Shown here piece by piece: positions 28,501-35,128 of a DNA stretch of 64,000 bases (its first letter is position 1; each line of letters begins with the position of its first letter). The notes under the pieces are model-generated. The model did not search any database. It was given only the letters and a program-made list of their open reading frames with translations, and was not told where the DNA came from. Origin of the DNA: Aquimarina sp. TRL1 (lineage in GTDB: Bacteria > Bacteroidota > Bacteroidia > Flavobacteriales > Flavobacteriaceae); contig NZ_CP053590.1 in assembly GCF_013365535.1 (NCBI RefSeq), positions 4,888,501 to 4,952,500 on the forward strand. The letters run 5' to 3'. Made by a program: the position numbers and the translations under genes.

Positions 28501-28665
28501 CATAATTGCTTCAAACCACCAGGTATTATATATCCAAATTCTCGCTGCTGTTGTCCCATGTGCATCTTCCAGAAGTGTTCCAACCCCCATAGAAACTGCA
28601 AATACAATAAATAAAACCGCCATTAATCTTGTGGAGAATAAAATACTCACCAACTTATCTTGCAT
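25510..28665 (-). CDS. ccsBA: Cytochrome c biogenesis protein, ResB-CcsA fusion (system II)
   Basis: 1,051-residue inner-membrane protein that exports heme and attaches it to c-type apocytochromes. The N-terminal third is ResB/CcsB-like, with membrane segments near residues 10-30 and 45-60, a large periplasmic domain, and another membrane segment near 430. The C-terminal part has many transmembrane helices and the tryptophan-rich heme-handling WWD motif WGRYWGWDPKETW (about residues 945-957) with histidines in flanking helices (for example AHENW, LIHVS, HMRLVPG). Fused CcsBA proteins are usual in Bacteroidetes. A His-rich stretch (GGQHEGHG) lies near residue 490, after a hydrophobic segment resembling an internal signal peptide (FSFAQQ). 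Confidence 0.9.
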   Translation of the reverse strand: MQDKLVSILFSTRLMAVLFIVFAVSMGVGTLLEDAHGTTAARIWIYNTWWFEAIMVFFCINFCGNIVRYKLYRKDKWATLILHLSFILILVGAFVTRYISYEGVMPIREGETTATFLSEKTYLTAFLDGEINGEPRRRVISDDMEFAAATDNHFVIHTDYNKQPVTITYKDYIQGAEMGLVASEDGENFLKLVEAGGGERHDHFLKEGEVANIHNILIAFNKPTKGAINISYGKGEYYIESPFDGTYMRMADQFKGEVIKDSVQPLMLRSLYQTAGMQFVIPEPVQKGKYDVVPIEEKAKGQQDALILDVSSNGETKEVKLLGGKGFANNMKKYQIGGLDMYFSYGSKEMKLPFSLKLNDFIAEKFPGTEKAYKAFRSKVEIVEENSSEPYEIYMNHVLDHRGYRFFQSSFDADEKGTILSVNHDFWGTWITYIGYILLYVALTLILFVKGSRFKEIERKLDKIKKKKSQLSLIVVLLSCSFSFAQQGGQHEGHGQVAPTKKQLDSVILANAVSKEHAAKFGSVVIQDERGRMKPVNTFSSELLRKLSKKDTYEGLTADQVFVSMIENPFIWYSVPIIEIQRENDSIRKILGVPKSERRISLIDLVEPDGTYKLTPYLEKASSTTTPSSFEKDFLKTHEKFYLLNQALGGGILRVFPVPNDDNNKWVSVPQLNEVKFTGMDSVYTRQIIPIYRQSLLEARKTGDYSKPDKYVESIKSFQKKFGSEVLPSDRKIKAEIALNKYDIFRTLYRYYLILGVLLMVVVIARIFRDSKIIKGLIYGIIGIIIITFIMHTAGLIIRWYVSGHAPWSDAYESMIYVAWITLGMGLALGRKSDLTIAATTFVAAIILFFAHENWTDPAIANLQPVLDSYWVLIHVSIIVGSYGPFFVGCILGVIALILMIMTTGSNKKKMDLAIKELTIINEMALTIGLVMLTIGNFLGGMWANESWGRYWGWDPKETWALVSIMVYAFVIHMRLVPGLRGKWLYNFISVIAVYSILMTYFGVNFYLKGLHSYASGDKVITPNSVYYSIMFAIVLGGVSYWKYKKHYKKS

Positions 28666-28688
28666 AATATCTCTTTTTTAAAACTGTG

Positions 28689-28720
28689 CAAATTTAGGAC
28701 ATTTAAGAGGATTTATCGAA
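28689..28720 (-). promoter_or_regulatory. Putative promoter of ccsBA
   Basis: The minus strand has TAAATTTG (28696-28689), an exact -7 match, 24 bp upstream of the ATG. A TTCG (28720-28717) sits 20 bp further upstream, one mismatch from the -33 TTTG. Confidence 0.45.
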
Positions 28721-28801
28721 TTAAACCATACAGTTTTAATTGTTTTAACAGAAGTCATCTTCCCTTGATAATATTTGAAACATCTTCATTATTTTAGCCT
28801 C

Positions 28802-29566
28802 ATGATAAATGTCATTATTTTAGGATCAGGAAAAGTAGCAAAACATCTGTATACGGCTTTTAAAGTCATTCCAGAAGTTACTATCAGACAGTGCTATAAC
28901 AGAAAAGGAATATTACTCGATGATGCTCAGACACAAGAGGACATCACTACCGATCTCTCCCAATTAAAGAATGCAGACGTTTATATCCTAGCAATTAGCG
29001 ATGATTCTATACAACCGGTATCGGAACAACTCCCTTTTACCAATAGATTGGTTGTCCATGTTTCAGGGGGGAAATCCATCGATGTTATAGATCCAAAAAA
29101 TAACAGAGGTGTTTTTTACGCATTACAAACTTTTAGTCATGGAAAAGAAATTAATTTCGAACAAGTACCTTTTTGTATTGAATCTGACAATCCAGTGGAT
29201 CAGAAATTATTAAGCTCTTTAGCCGGTTTTTTATCTAAGAAGGTATATCCCATTTCTTCTCATAAACGAAGTATTATTCATGTGGCAGCTGTATTTGTAA
29301 ATAATTTTACTAATCACTTATTTTCCATAGGCCATGATATTTGTCAGGAGCATCATATTCCTTTTGAAATTCTACATGGACTAATCGAGGAAACAGCTCT
29401 AAAAATAAAAGAAATGCCCCCCGATAAAGCACAAACAGGGCCTGCATTACGAAACGATACAAAAACAATAGAGAAACACCTGAGTACATTATCAGTTGCT
29501 TCTCAAAAAGAATTTTATTCAACTTTTACAAAAGCGATACAAACAAAATATGGAAAAGAGTTATAA
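28802..29566 (+). CDS. Rossmann-like / DUF2520 domain protein
   Basis: 254 residues from the ATG at 28802, chosen because the dinucleotide-binding fold VIILGSGKVAKHL starts immediately after it (an earlier in-frame Met at 28775 adds nine unconserved residues). The N-terminal NADP-binding domain (about 1-115) resembles F420/NADP oxidoreductases and ProC. The C-terminal helical DUF2520 domain (about 125-250) includes FVNNFTNHLF and KIKEMPPDKAQTGPALRND, conserved in this family. The substrate is unknown. It overlaps the KdsC-like gene by 17 bp, so the two are probably coupled. Confidence 0.85.
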   Translation: MINVIILGSGKVAKHLYTAFKVIPEVTIRQCYNRKGILLDDAQTQEDITTDLSQLKNADVYILAISDDSIQPVSEQLPFTNRLVVHVSGGKSIDVIDPKNNRGVFYALQTFSHGKEINFEQVPFCIESDNPVDQKLLSSLAGFLSKKVYPISSHKRSIIHVAAVFVNNFTNHLFSIGHDICQEHHIPFEILHGLIEETALKIKEMPPDKAQTGPALRNDTKTIEKHLSTLSVASQKEFYSTFTKAIQTKYGKEL

Positions 29567-30077
29567 AGAGTATTTAAACCATATCACAACTTTTATTTTT
29601 GATGTGGATGGTGTATTAACAGATGGTACTGTAGTAATACACACTGACGGACAACTACTTAGAACAATGAATATTAAAGATGGTTATGCCCTAAAAACAG
29701 CAGTTCAACAGGGGTATAATGTATGCATTATCTCTGGAGGAACAAATGAAGGGGTTCGTAAACGACTAAGAGGGTTGGGAATAACTGATATTTATCTCGG
29801 TGCTCATCACAAAGTAGAACAATTAGATGAATATCTGGATATTTATAATATCAAATCAGAAAATGTTCTGTATATGGGAGATGATATTCCTGATCTGCCT
29901 GTAATGGAGTTAGTAGGACTTCCTACCTGCCCACAAGATGCTGTTGCAGAAATTAAAGAAGTTTCTAAATATGTATCTAATAAAAAAGGAGGAAAAGGTT
30001 GTGTCAGAGACGTTATAGAGCAAGTCTTAAAGGTCCAGGGCAAATGGAAAACAGAGTTTGATGCTCAATATGATTAA
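29550..30077 (+). CDS. kdsC: KdsC-like 3-deoxy-manno-octulosonate-8-phosphate phosphatase (HAD)
   Basis: 175-residue HAD phosphatase of the small, capless KdsC type, which removes phosphate from Kdo-8-P in LPS core synthesis. The ATG at 29550 is preferred over 29496 because the fold begins just after it. Motif I is DVDGVLTDG (nucleophile Asp about residue 18), motif II is IISGG, and motif IV is GDDIPDLPVM. The C-terminus has the family's GGKGCVRDV segment. It overlaps the DUF2520 gene upstream and is followed after 18 bp by rdgB. Specificity for Kdo-8-P is inferred from family resemblance. Confidence 0.85.
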   Translation: MEKSYKEYLNHITTFIFDVDGVLTDGTVVIHTDGQLLRTMNIKDGYALKTAVQQGYNVCIISGGTNEGVRKRLRGLGITDIYLGAHHKVEQLDEYLDIYNIKSENVLYMGDDIPDLPVMELVGLPTCPQDAVAEIKEVSKYVSNKKGGKGCVRDVIEQVLKVQGKWKTEFDAQYD

Positions 30078-30095
30078 TAAAATAACCATTTTTAT

Positions 30096-30671
30096 ATGAA
30101 ATTAGTTTTCGCTACTAATAATAAAAACAAAGTAAAGGAAGTACAGGCTGCTTTACCGGATCATATACAGATTCTAAGCCTAGCCGATATAGGCTGTGAT
30201 GTAGATATCCCCGAAACATCCCCTACTATAGAGGGGAATGCCTTACAAAAAGCTATGTATGTCAAAGAACAGTATGGCTACGATTGTTTTGCTGATGATA
30301 CCGGATTAGAGGTCAAGGCATTAAACGGAGCTCCTGGTGTATATTCTGCCCGCTATGCAGGTAAAGAAAAAGACGCCAATGCTAATATGGATAAACTACT
30401 GACTGAATTAGCCTCTGAAAACGATCGAACTGCAAGTTTCAAAACTGTTATATCCCTAATCATAGGAGATACAAAAGAGACATTCACAGGTATTTGCAGT
30501 GGAGAAATTACACTTCAGAAAACCGGAAGCCAAGGTTTTGGATATGATCCGGTATTTCAACCGCTGGGGCATGATAAAACTTTTGCAGAACTCCCGCTAT
30601 CAGAAAAAAATGCAATAAGTCACAGAGGAAAAGCCGTACAAGCACTTATTCAGTATTTAAATACTTTGTAA
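30096..30671 (+). CDS. rdgB: Non-canonical purine NTP pyrophosphatase RdgB/HAM1
   Basis: 191-residue housecleaning enzyme that hydrolyses dITP/XTP to monophosphates and keeps deaminated purines out of DNA. Family motifs are complete: FATNNKNKVKEV (5-16), FADDTGLEV (about 66-74), GVYSARYAG, GFGYDPVF (about 149-156) and SHRGKA near the end. It is the last gene of the DUF2520-kdsC-rdgB string and is followed by a strong terminator. Confidence 0.95.
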   Translation: MKLVFATNNKNKVKEVQAALPDHIQILSLADIGCDVDIPETSPTIEGNALQKAMYVKEQYGYDCFADDTGLEVKALNGAPGVYSARYAGKEKDANANMDKLLTELASENDRTASFKTVISLIIGDTKETFTGICSGEITLQKTGSQGFGYDPVFQPLGHDKTFAELPLSEKNAISHRGKAVQALIQYLNTL

Positions 30672-30679
30672 AAACATCA

Positions 30680-30713
30680 CAGAGGCATCACATATAGATG
30701 CCTCTGTCTTTTT
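30680..30713 (+). terminator. Intrinsic terminator after rdgB
   Basis: CAGAGGCATC (30680-30689) and GATGCCTCTG (30697-30706) form a perfect 10-bp stem with a 7-nt loop, followed by TCTTTTT. Confidence 0.9.
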
Positions 30714-30727
30714 AATATCTCTGAATA

Positions 30728-31378
30728 TCATCCTTCTATTCCTGGAAATGCTAACATCTCCCCCATGCCTACTGTAAACAACCAGCAACCATATAATGCA
30801 TGCTCAATAGAGACAAGTATTGTTGACCTGGTTTTCAGATATGTAAATGCAAACAACAATCCTCCTATAAAAGTTATTATCTGAACCAGAGGACTCTTCA
30901 GAAAGAGATGTGCTAATGAAAATAAAATAGCATTGATAAAAATAAACAACCATTTATTATCTACCAAAGAAGCGTATCGCTCGAAAAAAAACGTACGATA
31001 TATTATTTCCTGAGGTAGCACGGAAAGAAAAGTATACACCAAAAGAATAATTAACCATAATCCGGTTTTCTTTAAAGGAATAAAAAATAAATGCTGGGGG
31101 GCTACAAGATATACATACACTGTGGTGATGATTGCAATTATCAGAAATTTAAATAGTGTATCTCTCCAAAAAAATCCTGTGTTTCTCCATTCTTCTTTCT
31201 TCTTAAATACTTTTCTTTTCTTTATACCCCATAACACATACCCAAATGCGAGGAGAGTTACTCCTGCTTTAATAACAAAAGGATACGTTATCAAAAAGCT
31301 AACGGGCAGCAATACGAATAATACGAATAATTCTAATGCGATGAAACGAAGTGAATTCATAGAGTATTTTTCTAACAA
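30728..31378 (-). CDS. CPBP-family intramembrane protease-like protein
   Basis: 216-residue polytopic membrane protein of the CAAX/bacteriocin-processing (ABI) family. Three signature blocks are in order: PQEIIYR (about residues 127-133), FSLAHLF (about 154-160) and SIEHALYG (about 193-200), all within hydrophobic helices. The usual EExxxR of block one reads QExxxR here, so the first Glu is Gln while the second Glu is kept. Function in bacteria is mostly unknown. The start may be 31378 or the second Met at 31360. Upstream, a minus-strand hairpin with U-run ends only about 16 bp before the start, so expression may depend on read-through. Confidence 0.8.
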   Translation of the reverse strand: MLEKYSMNSLRFIALELFVLFVLLPVSFLITYPFVIKAGVTLLAFGYVLWGIKKRKVFKKKEEWRNTGFFWRDTLFKFLIIAIITTVYVYLVAPQHLFFIPLKKTGLWLIILLVYTFLSVLPQEIIYRTFFFERYASLVDNKWLFIFINAILFSLAHLFLKSPLVQIITFIGGLLFAFTYLKTRSTILVSIEHALYGCWLFTVGMGEMLAFPGIEG

Positions 31379-31393
31379 GTTACTAAGATATCA

Positions 31394-31426
31394 GAAATAA
31401 AAAAAAGCCTCTGGGGGAGAGGCTTT
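31394..31426 (-). terminator. Minus-strand intrinsic terminator upstream of the CPBP gene
   Basis: On the minus strand AAAGCCTCT (31426-31418) pairs with AGAGGCTTT (31412-31404) around a CCCCC loop, and the A-run on the plus strand extends the U-tract. No minus-strand gene lies upstream, so it must end a short RNA or act as an attenuator. Confidence 0.75.
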
Positions 31427-31556
31427 ACCATTTGGGGAAGTGAATTTAAATTAGCTAGGTCAATTCACATTGGGGGTAATTTAATCACAGTAAGGTTAAT
31501 TCACTAGGGGCAAAAAAAACACTAAAAACAATAAAATTTAATTTTCTTTCTTTTTT
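31394..31556 (-). ncRNA. Candidate C-rich small RNA or attenuating leader
   Basis: The 407-bp stretch between the CPBP gene and nhaC is not empty. On the minus strand a -7-like TATATTTG (31570-31563) is followed by about 160 nt holding four C-rich segments: GCCCC (31511-31507), ACCCCC (31477-31472), TTCCCC (31438-31433) and the CCCCC loop of the final hairpin (31417-31413). Two hairpins starting GTGAATT(A/G)ACC separate them; the second is a perfect 7-bp GTGAATT/AATTCAC stem, the first is imperfect. The RNA would end at a 9-bp hairpin followed by U8. It could be a trans-acting sRNA or a conditional leader of the CPBP gene. Structure is read by eye; no expression evidence exists here. The remainder (31571-31785) shows nothing I can name. 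Confidence 0.45.
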
Positions 31557-31785
31557 ACACTTCAAATATATGACCAACAAATATGTTTACATTAAAATAA
31601 CATTATGAATAAACCGAAATAATCGACAAAAAACATTATTAGTCGACAAAATACACAAAATCAACTATTTTAACACATTTTAAGTTTTAGAAGTGTTTTA
31701 AAAACAGGCTGTTGTTTAAAAAAATTCATTGCATAGATTTTAATAATATCGTAACATTACATCTTTTTAATTACGAATTCTATAT

Positions 31786-33273
31786 ATGGATAGTCAAAAT
31801 ATTACTCCTTCTAAGCCTCAAGACGAAGAAATCATTAAAAATAAAGAACTAAACATCTGGGAAGCCCTTCTACCAATCATTATTTTGGTAGGAATGTTAT
31901 TCTACAATGTATCTTTTGCATTTGGAGATGATGCGCTAAGCGGTAGTAATCAGTTTATTTTATTATTAGGAGCTGCCGTTGCTGCTATCGTTGGTTTTTT
32001 TAACAAGGTATCCTATAAACAAATGATGGAAGAAGTAGCGAATAATATAAAATCAACCGCCGTAGCACTTCTTATCTTATTAATGGTAGGTTCGTTGGCT
32101 GGTACCTGGTTGATTAGTGGTATTATTCCAACAATGATTTATTATGGTCTTCAAATATTAAACCCTACAATATTTTTAGCTGCCTGTGTTATTATTTGTG
32201 CAATCATATCCATTGCTACGGGGAGTTCCTGGACAACCTCAGCTACCGTAGGAATTGCATTAATAGGTATTGGAGACACCTTAGGTATTGGAGCTGGAAT
32301 GACAGCTGGAGCTGTTATTTCTGGAGCATATTTCGGAGATAAAATGTCTCCTCTTTCTGATACGACGAATTTAGCTCCTGCAATGGCTGGAGGAGAATTG
32401 TTTTCTCATATCCGATATATGACTTATACAACAGTCCCCACTATTATCATTACTCTTATTATTTTTATCATCATAGGTCTGACATTAGACACTACCGGAA
32501 CTCCGGAAATCGGGGAACAATTAACTGCAATTGGAGATGCTTTTAATATCACCCCCTGGTTATTTATTGTTCCTGTTATCGTTATCGGTCTGATCATAAA
32601 AAAAACGCCTCCTCTTGTAGCTTTATTAATAGGAACTTTATTAGGAGGAATCGCTGCCATTATCGCTCAACCGGAAATTGTTATGAGCATAGCAGAGAGC
32701 AAGATTATGGATTTCAAAACTGCCTATATAGGCGTTATGAAGGCTATGACTGTAGATACTGCGGTTGTAACTAGTAGTGAAGAACTAAACGATTTGTTTA
32801 CTTCTGGAGGAATGAATGGGATGTTGGGTACTATTTGGCTTATTGTCTGTGCGATGGTTTTTGGTGGTATCATGGATGCCATTGGGGCTCTATCCAGGAT
32901 TAGTAAAGCATTATTGAGCTTATTCGATTCTATTTTCGGACTTTTTGCCAGTACAGTTGCTAGTTGCCTCGCATTAAATGTTACCGCATCTGATCAATAC
33001 CTAGCCATAGTTGTTCCCGGAAAAATGTATGCCAAAGCTTTTAAAGAAAAAGGACTAGCTCCTGAGAACTTAAGTCGTACTCTTGAAGATTCTGGAACAG
33101 TTACTTCTGTGTTAGTCCCCTGGAATACCTGTGGGGCATACCAAAGTGGAGTTCTCGGTGTTCCGGTAGCAGATTACTTCTTTTTTGCTATTTTTAATTA
33201 CATCAGTCCATTTATGACATTACTATTTGCTGCTTTTAATATTAAAATCAAGCAATTGGTTAACAAAAAATAA
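31786..33273 (+). CDS. nhaC: Na+/H+ antiporter, NhaC family
   Basis: 495-residue inner-membrane sodium/proton antiporter, exporting Na+ and helping pH homeostasis, fitting a marine lifestyle. About 11-12 hydrophobic segments follow a cytosolic N-terminus. Conserved NhaC blocks include ATGSSWTTSATVGIALIGIG (about residues 144-163), GAYFGDKMSPLSDTTNLAPA (about 180-199) and, near the C-terminus, DSGTVTSVLVPWNTCGAY. Monocistronic: it is followed by a strong terminator. No canonical promoter is obvious in the AT-rich upstream DNA. Confidence 0.92.
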   Translation: MDSQNITPSKPQDEEIIKNKELNIWEALLPIIILVGMLFYNVSFAFGDDALSGSNQFILLLGAAVAAIVGFFNKVSYKQMMEEVANNIKSTAVALLILLMVGSLAGTWLISGIIPTMIYYGLQILNPTIFLAACVIICAIISIATGSSWTTSATVGIALIGIGDTLGIGAGMTAGAVISGAYFGDKMSPLSDTTNLAPAMAGGELFSHIRYMTYTTVPTIIITLIIFIIIGLTLDTTGTPEIGEQLTAIGDAFNITPWLFIVPVIVIGLIIKKTPPLVALLIGTLLGGIAAIIAQPEIVMSIAESKIMDFKTAYIGVMKAMTVDTAVVTSSEELNDLFTSGGMNGMLGTIWLIVCAMVFGGIMDAIGALSRISKALLSLFDSIFGLFASTVASCLALNVTASDQYLAIVVPGKMYAKAFKEKGLAPENLSRTLEDSGTVTSVLVPWNTCGAYQSGVLGVPVADYFFFAIFNYISPFMTLLFAAFNIKIKQLVNKK

Positions 33274-33303
33274 ATTTAACTTCCTTAAATACGATAAAAC
33301 AGA

Positions 33304-33336
33304 AGTGCCTATAAAGAGAATTATAGGCACTTTTTT
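33304..33336 (+). terminator. Intrinsic terminator after nhaC
   Basis: AGTGCCTATA (33304-33313) pairs with TATAGGCACT (33322-33331) around an 8-nt loop, followed by a T-run to 33336. Confidence 0.9.
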
Positions 33337-33349
33337 ATCTGTTGTATGA

Positions 33350-33727
33350 TCAAATGATTGGCGTTGGTTTTTTATCCTGATCAATCGCTACAAACTTAAA
33401 CAGACCAGTTACTGCTTTTTCCCGTTCATCACTATACATATCTTCTTTGAAAATATCTACCTGAACCGAACAACTTGTTCGCCCTACAACTACTACCTTA
33501 GCGACTAACTCTACTATAGAACCCGCAGGAATTGGTTTTTTGAAATCAATCTTATCTGTAGAAATTGTCACTACCTTCTTTCTGCTAAACCGGGTAGCAC
33601 AAATAAAAGATACTTCATCCATCAATTGTAGTGCCGTTCCTCCAAACAAGGTTTCATAATGATTTGTTGTATTAGGAAATACTGCTTTAAAGATTCTTGT
33701 TTCTGATTTTTCTATTCGTTCTTCCAT
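33350..33727 (-). CDS. Acyl-CoA thioesterase, hotdog fold (YciA/BACH type)
   Basis: 125-residue single hotdog domain that hydrolyses acyl-CoA thioesters. The diagnostic pattern is N-HYETLFGGTALQLMDEV (about residues 22-39), with the G-G-x-L-x-x-x-D/E helix characteristic of YciA/BACH enzymes; ATRFSRKKVVTISTDKIDF follows. Substrate chain length cannot be read. It diverges from the nitroreductase gene, with -7 boxes of the two genes only 13 bp apart. Confidence 0.85.
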   Translation of the reverse strand: MEERIEKSETRIFKAVFPNTTNHYETLFGGTALQLMDEVSFICATRFSRKKVVTISTDKIDFKKPIPAGSIVELVAKVVVVGRTSCSVQVDIFKEDMYSDEREKAVTGLFKFVAIDQDKKPTPII

Positions 33728-33769
33728 TACTTAAATACCTCTACTAAGTTAACATACTGTAAAAAAATT

Positions 33770-33798
33770 CAAAGGTAGCCCTATTCCTAGTATCTTTG
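33770..33798. promoter_or_regulatory. Back-to-back -7 boxes for divergent thioesterase and nitroreductase genes
   Basis: Minus strand TACCTTTG (33777-33770) points to the thioesterase; plus strand TATCTTTG (33791-33798) points to the nitroreductase. Both match TAnnTTTG exactly. Neither has a clear TTTG -33. Each promoter's upstream DNA covers the other, so the two may compete for polymerase. Confidence 0.5.
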
Positions 33799-33821
33799 TG
33801 ATAGATTCTAAAAAACTTCTA

Positions 33822-34451
33822 ATGAATATTATTGATAGTCTTAAATGGCGATATGCGACTAAAAAATTCGACAATACCAAAACACTTCCACAAGAAAAAA
33901 TAGATATCCTTGTAGAGTCTTTTAATCTAACTGCTACTTCTTATGGGTTACAACCTCTAAAGCTATTGGTTATTAACAACAAAGAATTACAAGAGGAACT
34001 AAAGCAACATTCCTGGAATCAATCACAAGTTAGTGATGCTTCTCACTTATTTGTTATTTGTATTGAAACAAATATTGGAGAACAATATATTAACAAGTAC
34101 TTTGATACGGTAAAAAACATTCGGAATACTCCTGATGAGATCCTTGATCCGTTCAAAAATCAATTGATAACTTCTTTTGGAGAAAAGTCTGAAGAGGATA
34201 TCATTACCTGGGCATCCAAACAAGCTTATATAGCACTGGGGAATTTACTAAATGTATGTGCGCTCGAAAAAATTGATTCTTGTCCAATGGAAGGGTTTAT
34301 TCCTGCTAAGTACGATGAAGTATTAAAATTAAAAGAACGAGGTCTTCGTTCCGTATTAGCATTACCAGTAGGATACAGAGCTGATGATGATATGTTTTCT
34401 GACATGAAAAAAGTGCGTAAACCACTGGATGAAATTGTAATTAATCTGTAA
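33822..34451 (+). CDS. Nitroreductase-family NAD(P)H-dependent flavoprotein
   Basis: 209 residues from the ATG at 33822. An in-frame GTG at 33798 overlaps the -7 box and is unlikely. FMN-binding nitroreductase fold of the NfsB/dihydropteridine-reductase branch: LKWRYATKKFDNTKTLP (about residues 6-22) supplies the R/K FMN-phosphate contacts. NLTATSYGLQPLKLLVI (about 35-51) is the substrate/FMN loop, and MEGFIPAKYDEVL (about 156-168) matches NfsB-like CPMEGF. It reduces quinones or nitro compounds; the physiological substrate is unknown. Confidence 0.85.
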   Translation: MNIIDSLKWRYATKKFDNTKTLPQEKIDILVESFNLTATSYGLQPLKLLVINNKELQEELKQHSWNQSQVSDASHLFVICIETNIGEQYINKYFDTVKNIRNTPDEILDPFKNQLITSFGEKSEEDIITWASKQAYIALGNLLNVCALEKIDSCPMEGFIPAKYDEVLKLKERGLRSVLALPVGYRADDDMFSDMKKVRKPLDEIVINL

Positions 34452-34471
34452 AACTATTAATTGGCAAGGTG

Positions 34472-34504
34472 TTTGCGAATAATTTAAATAAAATGTTATT
34501 TTTG
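34472..34504 (+). promoter_or_regulatory. Promoter of the secreted thioredoxin-like gene
   Basis: TTTG (34472-34475), 21-bp spacer, TATTTTTG (34497-34504): full agreement with the Bacteroidetes consensus, 24 bp before the ATG. Confidence 0.7.
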
Positions 34505-34528
34505 TTTATATCCCCTAAGTCGTAAACT

Positions 34529-34978
34529 ATGAAAAAGTTGTGTTTTTTATTACTAATAACGTCCACCACACTCCTTACTGCTCAGCATAGAGAATTAAAA
34601 TGGGTAACCAATTTTGATACTGCAAAGAAACTATCAAAAAGAACACATAAACCTATTCTCATGTATTTTACTGGAAGCGATTGGTGTGCTCCCTGCAAAA
34701 TGCTAAAAGAAGATTTTTTTCACTCTCCTGAGTTTAAAAAAACGGCAAAGGACTTTGTGTTACTAGAGGTAGATTATCCCAGAAGAGAAGACATTATTAC
34801 AGAAGAACAGCGCCAGTTAAATTCGCAATTAATCAAAAAGTATAATAAAGAAAAAACGTTTCCTAAAATTATAGTTTTTAACTCCAGAGAAAAAATTATC
34901 GGTACTATCAGTGCTTACAGCCAATTGAGAGACCCTTCCGGTTATTTTTCATTTATTCATGATATGTTAAAAAAATAG
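34529..34978 (+). CDS. Exported thioredoxin-like protein
   Basis: 149 residues: signal peptide (about 1-18, ending LLTAQ), then one thioredoxin fold of the Thioredoxin_7/DsbD-gamma type with active site WCAPC (Cys about 53 and 56) and cis-proline in KTFPKIIVF. It probably acts as a periplasmic disulfide reductase or a partner of one. The gene is monocistronic with its own promoter and terminator. No nearby DsbD or apocytochrome gene reveals the partner, although ccsBA lies 6 kb away. Confidence 0.85.
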   Translation: MKKLCFLLLITSTTLLTAQHRELKWVTNFDTAKKLSKRTHKPILMYFTGSDWCAPCKMLKEDFFHSPEFKKTAKDFVLLEVDYPRREDIITEEQRQLNSQLIKKYNKEKTFPKIIVFNSREKIIGTISAYSQLRDPSGYFSFIHDMLKK

Positions 34979-35006
34979 TAGTTTTAGAAACATACAACTA
35001 AATAAT

Positions 35007-35046
35007 AAAAACTCTTTTCAATATTTTTGTTGAAAAGAGTTTTTTT
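35007..35046 (+). terminator. Intrinsic terminator after the thioredoxin-like gene
   Basis: AAAAACTCTTTTCA (35007-35020) pairs with TGAAAAGAGTTTTT (35031-35044), and T's continue to 35046. Confidence 0.9.
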
Positions 35047-35128
35047 CTTTTTAGGAAGAACTGCTTTATAATAAACACAAAAAGAATATTCTTAAAAAAA
35101 TAGAGTTTACAAATTAAAACAACAATAC

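Noticed and set aside
33798..33821. GTG start of the nitroreductase at 33798
   Set aside because: The GTG begins at the last base of the TATCTTTG -7 box, so it would precede the transcript start; the ATG at 33822 matches the family start.
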